Positions 29,300 through 35,648 are shown, numbered from the stretch's first letter. The stretch: 36,426 nt of DNA from Agromyces humi (GCF_009720255.1 NZ_WJSP02000011.1:1-36426), one strand, 5' to 3'. The notes: generated from the sequence alone by a model not told the origin. Numbers and translations are program-made.

Positions 29300-29319
29300 G
29301 GCCGCGCGAACGCGCGGCC
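29300..29319 (+). terminator. Terminator hairpin
   Basis: A perfect 8-bp stem (GGCCGCGC with GCGCGGCC, loop GAAC) just after the last forward gene, followed by an A/T-richer stretch. Confidence 0.8.
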
Positions 29320-29396
29320 AGAAGAATTTCCCCACGGCCGCCGCGGGCGTCCTACATTCGGAACGTCCCGACCCCCGCATCCAACAACCGGGACAG

Positions 29397-29434
29397 CGAA
29401 CGCCGCCACCTCCCTCCGAGGGTGGCGGCGTTCG
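29397..29434. terminator. Bidirectional terminator hairpin
   Basis: A perfect 14-bp stem (CGAACGCCGCCACC 29397-29410 with 29421-29434) between the convergent forward run and the reverse FtsW unit. It is the longest stem in the window. The rest of 29297-29441 shows no gene. Confidence 0.87.
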
Positions 29435-29441
29435 TCATTGC

Positions 29442-29885
29442 TCAGGCCGTGGCGTGCTGCGGCAGCGCCGCCTGGAACCCGGCGACCACGCGGGCCGCCT
29501 CGAGGATCGTCAGGCGGCGGTGCTCGGCCGCTGCGACCGATTCCGGGTCGCCGTCGTACCGGTCGCCGGTCATGACAGCCCCGTCACCGTCCTGGTCGAC
29601 GGAGAGGATCCCGATCGCGTCGGCGATGTCCCAGTAGACGATGTCTGCTCCGGTGGCGGCGGCCTCGAGCATCGTCCTGGGCGCGACGCGGATGACGGTG
29701 TGGCGGTCGATTCTGCCGGGGAAGAGAATGCCGTCGCCGACGACCTTCCAGTCCTCCCAGTGGCGGGCGAGCTGGGTGAGCCAGTCGTCGGTGAACGCAT
29801 GCAGGTCGGTGACCTTCACATGGCCGACCTGCTGGTTGAAGAGGGCGGTGAGGGTGTTCGGTCTGGCGGTGGTGAGGGTGGGCAT
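29442..29885 (-). CDS. Unknown protein coupled to FtsW (147 aa)
   Basis: The ATG at 29885 overlaps the FtsW stop (ATGA), so it is translated with FtsW. The soluble sequence has a helical start (TALFNQQVGHVKVTDLHAFTDDWLTQLARHWEDWKVVGDG) and a mixed core (RHTVIRVAPRTMLEAAATGADIVYWDIADAIGIL). No family is recognised. The coupling invites the idea of a partner or modulator of the glycosyltransferase, but it lacks membrane or penicillin-binding features. Confidence 0.87.
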   Translation of the reverse strand: MPTLTTARPNTLTALFNQQVGHVKVTDLHAFTDDWLTQLARHWEDWKVVGDGILFPGRIDRHTVIRVAPRTMLEAAATGADIVYWDIADAIGILSVDQDGDGAVMTGDRYDGDPESVAAAEHRRLTILEAARVVAGFQAALPQHATA

Positions 29886-31234
29886 CAGCGGAGCTCCTGT
29901 TCAGGGGTGGCGGTGCGGGCGAAGGACATGGCGACACCGATGGCGAACATCGTGGTGAGCAGCGCGGTGCCGCCGGCGGAGATGAGTGGGAGAGGGACGC
30001 CGAGGATCGGCATCACGCCGAGGACGACGGCGATGTTCACCGCTGCCTGGCCGACCACCCAGACCAACACGACTGCTGACGCGGCTGTCCCGTACGGGGT
30101 GGTCGCGTTCGCCATCGCCCGGTACAGGAGGACGGCGAGGACGGCGAACAGGGCGAGGACGAGGGTGGCGCCGAGGATGCCGAGCTCCTCCCCGATGATC
30201 GCGAAGATGAAGTCGTTGTCGGCGGCCGGCAGCCATGACCATTTCGCGGTGGAGTTCCCGAGCCCGACACCGAAGATCCCGCCGTTCGCGAGAGCCCAGG
30301 TGCCGTGCTGGATCTGCCAGCAGTCGTCGGAGTTCGACTGGGTGCAGTCGGTGAGGAACGACGCGATGCGACGCATCCGGGATTCACTGGTCAGGGCGAA
30401 CACCGTGAACAGCAGCAGGCCGGCGGACACCGGGATGGCGAGGGTGCGGAGCCTGACACCGATGAGGAACAACGCCCCGAACAGCATCCCGGCCATCACC
30501 ATGACGGTGCCGAGGTCGCCGCCGAGGAGGACCAAGCCGATCGCGCCGCCGCCGGTGACGAGCACCGGGACGAGGCCTTGTTTCAGGTCGTTCAGCACAT
30601 GCTGTTTTCGGGAGACGATCAGGCCCAGCCAGAGGACCATCGACACCTTGATCGCTTCGGAAGGCTGGAACTGAACCGGGCCGAGGGCAAGCCAGTTCGT
30701 GTTCCCGCCGACCTCGATGCCGAGCGGGGTGAACACGACGAGCAGCTGCATGATGCAGGAGAGGATCATCGACGGCCACGCCGCTTTCATCCACAACCGC
30801 TCAGGGAGTCTCGAGGCGACGTACAGGACGGGAACGCCGATGAGGGCGAACACACCCTGGCGGAGGGACTGTTCGAAGAACCCGCCGTCCTCGATCTTCG
30901 ACTCCACCGACGAGCTCGACAGCACCATCACGAACCCGAACGCGACCATGAGGACGACCAGGCCGAGGAGCATGTAGTACGTCGAAGAGTCCGACAGGAA
31001 GAACCCGAGGGTCTTGTCACGGACGAGGAGGATGTGCCGGACCACCGGCGGCTGCCGGCGCTTTCTTGAAGCTGTGCGCGCGGGGCGGATGGGGCTGACC
31101 GTCGCCTGGCGCGGTGGTGCCGGCGGTGTGGTCCGGGCGGAGACGCCTCGTGCGGAGACGGTTCGAGGTGTGGTGGGACGCCGCCTGGTTGGAGTGGCCG
31201 CCGACGGTCGTCGCCGAGGGGTTGTCGAGGTCAC
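29885..31234 (-). CDS. ftsW: FtsW/RodA-family peptidoglycan glycosyltransferase
   Basis: The product is 449 aa from the GTG at 31234 and belongs to the SEDS family, integral membrane enzymes that polymerise lipid II into glycan strands with a class B penicillin-binding protein. After a basic Pro/Thr/Arg-rich cytoplasmic tail (about residues 1-75) come about ten hydrophobic segments. Family motifs are GNTNWL (177-182), FQPSEAIKVS (189-198), GLGNSTAKWSWLPAADNDFIFAIIGEELG (325-353; D341 aligns with the catalytic Asp region) and PLPLISAGGTALL (414-426). The WSWLPAADNDFIF block resembles Microbacteriaceae FtsW. The start was chosen because the predicted transcript begins at 31278, which excludes the ATG at 31309, and because GTG overlaps the stop of a short leader frame. 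No penicillin-binding partner is present in the window. Confidence 0.93.
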   Translation of the reverse strand: MTSTTPRRRPSAATPTRRRPTTPRTVSARGVSARTTPPAPPRQATVSPIRPARTASRKRRQPPVVRHILLVRDKTLGFFLSDSSTYYMLLGLVVLMVAFGFVMVLSSSSVESKIEDGGFFEQSLRQGVFALIGVPVLYVASRLPERLWMKAAWPSMILSCIMQLLVVFTPLGIEVGGNTNWLALGPVQFQPSEAIKVSMVLWLGLIVSRKQHVLNDLKQGLVPVLVTGGGAIGLVLLGGDLGTVMVMAGMLFGALFLIGVRLRTLAIPVSAGLLLFTVFALTSESRMRRIASFLTDCTQSNSDDCWQIQHGTWALANGGIFGVGLGNSTAKWSWLPAADNDFIFAIIGEELGILGATLVLALFAVLAVLLYRAMANATTPYGTAASAVVLVWVVGQAAVNIAVVLGVMPILGVPLPLISAGGTALLTTMFAIGVAMSFARTATPEQELR

Positions 31235-31278
31235 AGGGTTGGGTGATCCGATCGACGTTCGGCGCGGGTGCTCGTCAC
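31231..31278 (-). CDS. Possible leader peptide of ftsW (15 aa)
   Basis: The GTG at 31278 is the predicted first base of the minus-strand transcript from the box at 31287-31295. It encodes 15 residues (VTSTRAERRSDHPTL) and stops in a GTGA overlap with the ftsW GTG at 31234. Leaderless translation of this frame followed by re-initiation would explain how ftsW is translated without a ribosome site. Its first four residues equal those of FtsW from 31234. Confidence 0.45.
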   Translation of the reverse strand: MTSTRAERRSDHPTL

Positions 31279-31286
31279 GCCAGACA

Positions 31287-31295
31287 CATGCGCGG
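31287..31295 (-). promoter_or_regulatory. CATG-box promoter of the ftsW unit
   Basis: Exact CCGCGCATG on the minus strand. Predicted +1 is G31278, the first base of a GTG. With the forward box at 31302 it makes a perfect 10-base inverted repeat around ATGT. Confidence 0.83.
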
Positions 31296-31301
31296 GATGT
31301 C

Positions 31302-31310
31302 CCGCGCATG
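31302..31310 (+). promoter_or_regulatory. CATG-box promoter, divergent
   Basis: Exact CCGCGCATG on the plus strand, back to back with the ftsW box. Predicted +1 is G31319; the 23-base leader contains GAAGGAGG before the ATT start at 31342. Confidence 0.83.
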
Positions 31311-31341
31311 GTGTCGGTGTACCCACTGAAGGAGGTCGCCC

Positions 31342-31857
31342 ATTTCCGAACTCATCGCCGACTCGTTGCTCGCCGCGCAGGAGCAGCTGTTCAAGGATCT
31401 CGCCGAGCACCAGCGCGTCGCCGGGATCACCGACGAACACGTCGCCGAACAGCTCGGCGTCGACGTCGAAATGGTGCCGGACATCGTCAACGGCCGGCAG
31501 GACCTCACCATGTCAGAGCTCCGGTACCTCGGCATCGCGCTCGAGGTGGCGATCGACTACGGCGTCCAGCATTCCCGCTCGAACACGATCGTCCTCGGCC
31601 GTCTCGCCGGCACGGAGGAGCTCGCCCGTCAGGCGGTCGCCCACGGAGTCCAGGACCGTCTGGACGGGGCAGATGTTGCGATCCACGCCCGCCAGGTGTC
31701 GACGGTGACCGACGAGTTCACGAAGACGCTGCTCACCGAACTGGCACGCCGCGGAGCACGGAACGTCATCGTCCGCGGGGCGTCAGCCGAGTTCCTCGCC
31801 CAACTGGAACGTCACCGGCACCCGTCGGTGCACGTGACGGTGCTCAGCGGCGCCTGA
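31342..31857 (+). CDS. HTH (XRE-like) protein, apparent ATT start (171 aa)
   Basis: GGAGG at 31331-31335 is six bases before ATT 31342; an in-frame TGA at 31327 rules out an earlier start, and the first usual start (TTG 31366) has no ribosome site. The N-terminal part has a Cro/C1-type helix-turn-helix pattern (ITDEHVAEQLGVDVEMVPDIVNGRQDLTMSELRYLGIALEV). The C-terminal part is an unrelated alpha/beta domain (RNVIVRGASAEFLAQLERHRHPSVHVTVL). It is divergent from ftsW across a shared palindromic promoter pair, a typical place for an autoregulator; the target is inferred. Confidence 0.85.
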   Translation: MSELIADSLLAAQEQLFKDLAEHQRVAGITDEHVAEQLGVDVEMVPDIVNGRQDLTMSELRYLGIALEVAIDYGVQHSRSNTIVLGRLAGTEELARQAVAHGVQDRLDGADVAIHARQVSTVTDEFTKTLLTELARRGARNVIVRGASAEFLAQLERHRHPSVHVTVLSGA

Positions 31858-31871
31858 CGGCTGGTCAGGCG
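31851..31871. terminator. Shared hairpin over two stop codons
   Basis: A perfect 8-bp stem (CGCCTGAC 31851-31858 with GTCAGGCG 31864-31871, loop GGCTG). It contains the forward stop (31855-31857) and the reverse stop (31865-31867) in its arms. Confidence 0.75.
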
Positions 31872-32071
31872 GCGAGCACCCATTGGTGCGTCGCGCCCTC
31901 GATCCTCCGTTGAGCTCGGAACAGCGGGTTCGTCAGGTGCTGCGCACGCCATGCCGGATCGTTGCGAAGCTTCTTCGGGACCGGGCCGAGCTCATCCTCA
32001 CGCGGGAGATACCGCCAGGCGACGATCGCCGCTGCGATCGGCCGTGCACGGCGAGCCCTGCGCGCGCTCAA
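31865..32071 (-). CDS. Small basic protein (68 aa)
   Basis: TTG at 32071 in a TTGA overlap with the stop of the upstream gene. It is strongly basic at the N-terminus (SARRARRARPIAAAIVAWRYLPRE) and basic again later (VPKKLRNDPAWRAQHLTNPLFRAQRR). This suits nucleic-acid or phage-protein binding, but no family is recognised. Confidence 0.78.
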   Translation of the reverse strand: MSARRARRARPIAAAIVAWRYLPREDELGPVPKKLRNDPAWRAQHLTNPLFRAQRRIEGATHQWVLAA

Positions 32072-32376
32072 AGGTCGAACCAGCCGAACAGGCCGCCGCC
32101 GCTGCCGCCGCTAGGACCGGGCGGGTCGAAGTCCGCATTCGATCGGCCGCGCGGCCGGTCAGGCAGCGACCACAGCAACGCATCGGAGAGCACCCCGTCA
32201 GCCGGGACGGTGTCCCCAGGGGCCGGATGTGACGCGTACATGTGCCGGCGAAGATCCCGACGGGCCTGCCACCTCCAAGTTCGGCCAGCGGACTCCCACC
32301 GGCAACCCTTCACCGTGCAAGCGAGACGCAGGTCTGTGACCCACACGATCCGGCCGGCCATGTTCACGAGCGCCAT
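32068..32376 (-). CDS. C2H2 zinc-finger-like protein (102 aa)
   Basis: GGAGGAGACC precedes the ATG at 32376. Residues 20-50 read C20-x4-C25-x19-H45-x4-H50 (CTVKGCRWES ... RRDLRRHMYASHP), close to a C2H2 finger. The C-terminus is a Gly/Pro-rich linker ending GGGLFGWFDL, possibly a binding peptide. It is driven by the minus-strand box at 32412 and coupled to the gene at 31865. Confidence 0.85.
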   Translation of the reverse strand: MALVNMAGRIVWVTDLRLACTVKGCRWESAGRTWRWQARRDLRRHMYASHPAPGDTVPADGVLSDALLWSLPDRPRGRSNADFDPPGPSGGSGGGLFGWFDL

Positions 32377-32411
32377 CCGGCGGTCTCCTCCCTGAAGGTG
32401 GTCGTGCTGTA

Positions 32412-32420
32412 CATGCGCGG
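32412..32420 (-). promoter_or_regulatory. CATG-box promoter
   Basis: Exact CCGCGCATG on the minus strand. Predicted +1 is G32403; the leader GACCACCTTCAGGGAGGAG carries the ribosome site. Between this box and the gene ending at 32501 only a short CCCC/GGGG hairpin (32496-32509) is seen. Confidence 0.84.
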
Positions 32421-32500
32421 GTGCCGACTCGTCATTCCCATGTCCAGAGATGATCACTGGAACCGCTGGCCGAGGGTACCCCCGACAGCGCCCAGCCCCA

Positions 32501-32833
32501 TCATCGGGGTGTCTCCGTCCGGTAGGGCCCTTCGGGCGCGTAGTACTCGGGGCAGTATTTGTCGGTGCCTGACGCGGCGAGGAACTCGCAGTAGCCGGCC
32601 TTGTACTCCTTGGTCCCGGTCGGTGATGGGAGGTGCCCGCTGCGTGCGTCATCCCAGCCGCAGTCGAAGTCGGACGGGCCGGTTTCCTCAGCGATCGTCG
32701 CGGCGACTTCGCGGGCTTCCGCCTGCTTGACCGCCTTCTTCGCTTTCCGGTGGTCGGCTTTCGTGTTGCAGCATCCGTTCCCGCAGCCGCCTTCGAAGGG
32801 GCGGCGGGGGTCACGGCCGAGCATGCCGGTCAT
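32501..32833 (-). CDS. Cys-rich small protein (110 aa)
   Basis: AAAGGAAC is six bases before the ATG at 32833 (another ATG is at 32836). A Cys cluster near the N-terminus (GGCGNGCCNT), further Cys (FDCGWDDARSG, GYCEFLAAS, KYCPEYY) and a basic helix (HRKAKKAVKQAEAREVAATIAEE) suggest a metal-stabilised fold. No family is recognised. No box separates it from 32863-33243, so it is likely the third gene from the box at 33605. Confidence 0.82.
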   Translation of the reverse strand: MTGMLGRDPRRPFEGGCGNGCCNTKADHRKAKKAVKQAEAREVAATIAEETGPSDFDCGWDDARSGHLPSPTGTKEYKAGYCEFLAASGTDKYCPEYYAPEGPYRTETPR

Positions 32834-32862
32834 CATGTTCCTTTCGATGCGTCAGAGCGTTG

Positions 32863-33243
32863 TCAGATGCGATCGGGCAGTGCGGATTCCCGGAGCTCGA
32901 GGGTCGCAGCACGGGCAGCGTCCGCGCGTTCCGCGGCGATCTTGTCCGCCAGCCACGTGGAGTGCAGGACGAGGTGCGCGGCGGCTTCGTTCGTGCGGAT
33001 CCCGATGGACGGGTGCCCGTCTGAGGCGATGCTGGTGGTGCTGGCGAGCTCGAGCTTGATGAGCGCGTCCATGTCGGGGTCTGCGATCGCGGGAGCAAGT
33101 TCGTCGGGGCTGACCATCTCGGCGGGCCGGCCGTCATCGAAGCCGATGCGGACGTTTTCACGACGCCAGTCGGCCCAGTGGACCGTGACGTTCTCGCCGC
33201 GGTAGTTGACCCGGAGGCCCGGGTACAGGTCGTCGTAGTCCAT
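32863..33243 (-). CDS. Unknown protein (126 aa)
   Basis: AGGAGCAGCG precedes the ATG at 33243. The N-terminal part is beta-rich (LRVNYRGENVTVHWADWRRENVRIGFDDGRPAEMVS), resembling small barrel domains, and the C-terminal half is helical. No family is recognised. It follows 33252-33596 by eight bases. Confidence 0.85.
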   Translation of the reverse strand: MDYDDLYPGLRVNYRGENVTVHWADWRRENVRIGFDDGRPAEMVSPDELAPAIADPDMDALIKLELASTTSIASDGHPSIGIRTNEAAAHLVLHSTWLADKIAAERADAARAATLELRESALPDRI

Positions 33244-33251
33244 CGCTGCTC

Positions 33252-33596
33252 CTACAGTTCGAGAGGGCCGGTGGCGAGGGCGGTGTGGTAGTCCGCCCAA
33301 CGGCCGAACGGGCCGCCCCAGGACGGGTCATCGCGTTGGGCGATCAGCTCGATGTCCGGCCGTCCGCCCCACGACCAGCTGGACGGGTTCTTCTCCAGGA
33401 TCGCGACGACGGTGGCGGTGCCGTTCTCACCGGCCTCCCACCACTTCTCACCGATGTGGTGGACGCGCGCGCCGACCTTCAACCCGCGGTGCTCGTCGAT
33501 GTCGACGTATCCGCGGTCTGTGAGCTCCTTGCGGTGCTTGGCGAGGATGGCGTCCGTGTCGTCGGGCGTGGCGGTGACCTGGTCGGTGTGCTTCAT
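33252..33596 (-). CDS. Unknown protein (114 aa), leaderless
   Basis: The ATG at 33596 is exactly the +1 of the minus-strand box at 33605. The sequence has a helical start (DAILAKHRKELTDRGYVDIDEHRG) and a barrel-like region (LKVGARVHHIGEKWWEAGENGTATVVAILEKNPSSWSWGGRPDIELIAQ). This region recalls the KVGDRV-type segment of the first gene in the window. No family is recognised. Confidence 0.86.
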   Translation of the reverse strand: MKHTDQVTATPDDTDAILAKHRKELTDRGYVDIDEHRGLKVGARVHHIGEKWWEAGENGTATVVAILEKNPSSWSWGGRPDIELIAQRDDPSWGGPFGRWADYHTALATGPLEL

Positions 33597-33604
33597 GCTC
33601 ACGA

Positions 33605-33613
33605 CATGCGCGG
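33605..33613 (-). promoter_or_regulatory. CATG-box promoter, leaderless
   Basis: Exact CCGCGCATG on the minus strand. Predicted +1 is A33596, the first base of the ATG, with the same 12-base offset seen on the plus strand. Confidence 0.86.
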
Positions 33614-33616
33614 AGG

Positions 33617-34138
33617 TCATGCTGGGCGGATCGTCCACCCGTCGGCGAGTTTCGCGCGGATGTTCAGGCCGAGGACGTTCTCCTGCCCGCCTTCGCGGGA
33701 CATCGGGCCGCGGATCAGGTGGACACCGTTGGTGAGCTCGACCTCGTCGTAGTCGTCGATGTCGTCGAGGACGGCGTTGTCGCCGTCCTCTCGGGTGGCG
33801 TGCTTCTTCACCACCCAGCGGCCGGTGAGCAGCGACCCGGGCTCGTGCCGGCCGTCCAAGAAGGTCGGGACGATCGCACCGGTCTTGATGTACGCCTCGT
33901 CGGCGAAGTTCGAGAGGACCGCCTCGAGCCGCAGGTCCGGGTCCTTGTCCGACGGCGTGTAGATCGTGAAGACGACCGTGATGTGCAGCGCGTACACGTC
34001 GGGGGTGACGTGCGGGTATAGGATGCCGGCCGACTGCGCGCGGAGCGTGATCACCTTGTTCAGCCGTTGCGCGGCGGCGAGGACCTTGTCCTCGCGTGGC
34101 TCGTCCAGCTCGAGGATGGCGACGACTTCGCGGAGCAT
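33617..34138 (-). CDS. Unknown protein (173 aa)
   Basis: GGAAGGACCATC precedes the ATG at 34138. The sequence alternates helices and strands (REVVAILELDEPREDKVLAAAQRLNKVITL; VYALHITVVFTIYTPSDKDPDLRLEAVLSNF; SLLTGRWVVKKHATR). No family is recognised. Single-gene unit from the box at 34174. Confidence 0.86.
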   Translation of the reverse strand: MLREVVAILELDEPREDKVLAAAQRLNKVITLRAQSAGILYPHVTPDVYALHITVVFTIYTPSDKDPDLRLEAVLSNFADEAYIKTGAIVPTFLDGRHEPGSLLTGRWVVKKHATREDGDNAVLDDIDDYDEVELTNGVHLIRGPMSREGGQENVLGLNIRAKLADGWTIRPA

Positions 34139-34173
34139 GATGGTCCTTCCGGAGGTGGGCTGTACGGGTGCAC

Positions 34174-34182
34174 CATGCGCGG
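34174..34182 (-). promoter_or_regulatory. CATG-box promoter
   Basis: Exact CCGCGCATG on the minus strand. Predicted +1 is G34165, giving a 27-base leader with GGAAGG. Confidence 0.84.
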
Positions 34183-34196
34183 TGATCCGGGGTTCC

Positions 34197-34484
34197 TCAA
34201 GAGGGGACCGGCTGCCCGCCATACGTTGCCGGCGAGTGGTACAGCGCATCGTCGGGGTCCCACCCCGTCGGCTCATCCGGCTCGACGAGCGGCCACCCGT
34301 TCTCGATCGACTCGTCCACGTATCGGCGGATGTCCGCGAGGGTGTCGAAGTCGTCGTGGACCGTTCGCCCGTCCCGGGCGCGCCAGACAGCCCAGGTGTC
34401 GCCTGAGCCGTACGGGCCGCCTCGTGCGCACTGGTACGTTTCGCCGTCGACGGTGAACGTCCGGTCGCGGTGGATGACGGTCAT
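34197..34484 (-). CDS. Unknown protein (95 aa)
   Basis: GAGGAGACC lies eight bases before the ATG at 34484, which overlaps the upstream stop (ATGA). A beta-rich start (TVIHRDRTFTVDGETYQCARGGPYGSGDTWAVWRARDGRTVHDDFDTLADIRRYVD) resembles small single-sheet domains. No family is recognised. It is the last gene of the tightly overlapping reverse operon entering from the right edge. Confidence 0.85.
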   Translation of the reverse strand: MTVIHRDRTFTVDGETYQCARGGPYGSGDTWAVWRARDGRTVHDDFDTLADIRRYVDESIENGWPLVEPDEPTGWDPDDALYHSPATYGGQPVPS

Positions 34485-34972
34485 CGGTGGTCTCCTCGGT
34501 GCTCGGGTGGCGGCCCGATCCCGATCCAGCGGTCGGTGTCGTCGGGTGCCGTCGGGATACGCAATGCGGGTGCGGTGTGCGTGCAGGGCCATCCCGCCGC
34601 GCAGCCGTGCACAGCGCAATACCGCTCACCGGTGATGTATCCCCACTTCGGCGCGCACGCCAGATCCTCGGCGTAAACGCCTGGCGACCGCGGCAGGTCA
34701 GCGGCGGTCAGCCCCTGCGCCCGCCGTTCAGCCAGCAACTCAGCAGCGGTGGCCGTCCCAGCCGAGCGGGCCTGGCGCTCGGCCGAAAGCAGCTCACGGA
34801 CGGCACGGTGCGCTGCATTGTGAGGGTCGAGTGTTCCGACATGTGCGCGAACAGTGCTGCCGTCGCCGGTGTCGGTGACCTCGAAGCAGCGCATCCCGCA
34901 GACGCACTTGTCGAGCTCAGCGATCGCGAACCGCTCCGGCACGGCCGGTCGACTCTGGCTGGTGGGTCTCAT
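34481..34972 (-). CDS. Cys/His-rich protein (163 aa)
   Basis: The ATG at 34972 overlaps the upstream stop (ATGA). An N-terminal cluster C23-V-C25-x3-C29 and a C-terminal cluster C106, C119, H122, C124, C130, H132 (ERYCAVHGCAAGWPCTH) suggest one or two zinc sites; an Ala/Arg helical middle links them. No family is recognised, although the CAVHG-type end is common in small actinophage proteins. Confidence 0.85.
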   Translation of the reverse strand: MRPTSQSRPAVPERFAIAELDKCVCGMRCFEVTDTGDGSTVRAHVGTLDPHNAAHRAVRELLSAERQARSAGTATAAELLAERRAQGLTAADLPRSPGVYAEDLACAPKWGYITGERYCAVHGCAAGWPCTHTAPALRIPTAPDDTDRWIGIGPPPEHRGDHR

Positions 34973-35169
34973 CGCCCGGCCGCCTGACCTTCTGTTTCAT
35001 GGGCTGGCGTCTTCCACCAGTTGGGGTTCGACTGAGGCGGCTCGGCCAACGGCGCGGCCGCCGCTTCTGCCATCCGCCTGCGCTCAGCTCGCGAGATGAG
35101 CGAGCGTTGGAAGCCCACGATCACGCGTCCGTTCCGCCGAACCTTGAACTCGATCTCCCAATCAGCCAT
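34969..35169 (-). CDS. Small basic protein (66 aa)
   Basis: GGGGAGG lies about seven bases before the ATG at 35169; both ends overlap neighbouring genes. A beta start (WEIEFKVRRNGRVIVGFQRSLI) is followed by an Arg/Ala helix. No family is recognised. Confidence 0.8.
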   Translation of the reverse strand: MADWEIEFKVRRNGRVIVGFQRSLISRAERRRMAEAAAAPLAEPPQSNPNWWKTPAHETEGQAAGR

Positions 35170-35392
35170 GGCCGACCTCCCCTGCATCGGCGGGTCCGGG
35201 GAGACGGGCAGCCTCCCAGATCGCAGCCAGGGCAGCAGCGTGGGCCTCGGCGTCTGGGTCCAGTGAGGTGCTGTACCAGCGCACGTCGGGGTAGACGGCC
35301 CGGTAGAGGTGCCAGCGCACCTGATCGTCACGGTCGCCCCAGATGCCGCGGAGTCGCGCGACGTGCTGCTCGACCGTCTGCCGCTCAGCCAC
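35162..35392 (-). CDS. Unknown protein (76 aa)
   Basis: GTG at 35392 inside the end of the upstream gene, after GGGTCGAACC; ATGs at 35410 and 35407 are less well placed. The start VAERQTVEQHVARL parallels the VAEGPILEQM start of the upstream gene, and the same GTGGCTGAG bases begin both, suggesting a local duplication of the start region. The sequence is helical. No family is recognised. Confidence 0.75.
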   Translation of the reverse strand: MAERQTVEQHVARLRGIWGDRDDQVRWHLYRAVYPDVRWYSTSLDPDAEAHAAALAAIWEAARLPGPADAGEVGHG

Positions 35393-35648
35393 GGTTCGAC
35401 CCGGCATCATGCCCGTCCGATCCGGGACGGGGAGGAGGCTGAACGACTCCGCACCTATGGCACTCGTCGGCCGTGTTGGCGATCGCTTCGAGGGCGGCGC
35501 TGGCGTACCCCCTGGCCATTGAGAGGCATGTCTGGTTGACCTTCTCCCAGTGAGATGTGAGCGGGCCGTCGTCGGTGTCCTCGTTCCAACCGGGCATGGA
35601 GCGGGCGATAGCCGCCGCCATTTGTTCCAGAATCGGGCCCTCAGCCAC
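35385..35648 (-). CDS. Unknown protein with Cys/His cluster (87 aa)
   Basis: GTG at 35648 after AGGAGGTCGACC. A helical body (ILEQMAAAIARSMPGWNEDTDDG; MARGYASAALEAIANTA) is followed by C63, H64 and C66 (DECHRCGVV). No family is recognised. It overlaps both neighbours by eight bases. Confidence 0.82.
   Translation of the reverse strand: MAEGPILEQMAAAIARSMPGWNEDTDDGPLTSHWEKVNQTCLSMARGYASAALEAIANTADECHRCGVVQPPPRPGSDGHDAGSNRG

Noticed and set aside
29454-30674. Forward open frame of about 400 codons opposite ftsW
   Set aside because: The reverse strand encodes an unmistakable FtsW with all family motifs; the forward frame is its shadow.
446-34182. The repeated box as CRISPR repeat, plasmid iteron, parS or att site
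   Set aside because: Copies are spread one per gene, always oriented with the gene, with a start-site base pattern at fixed distance; there is no regular spacing or clustering as in CRISPR arrays or iterons.
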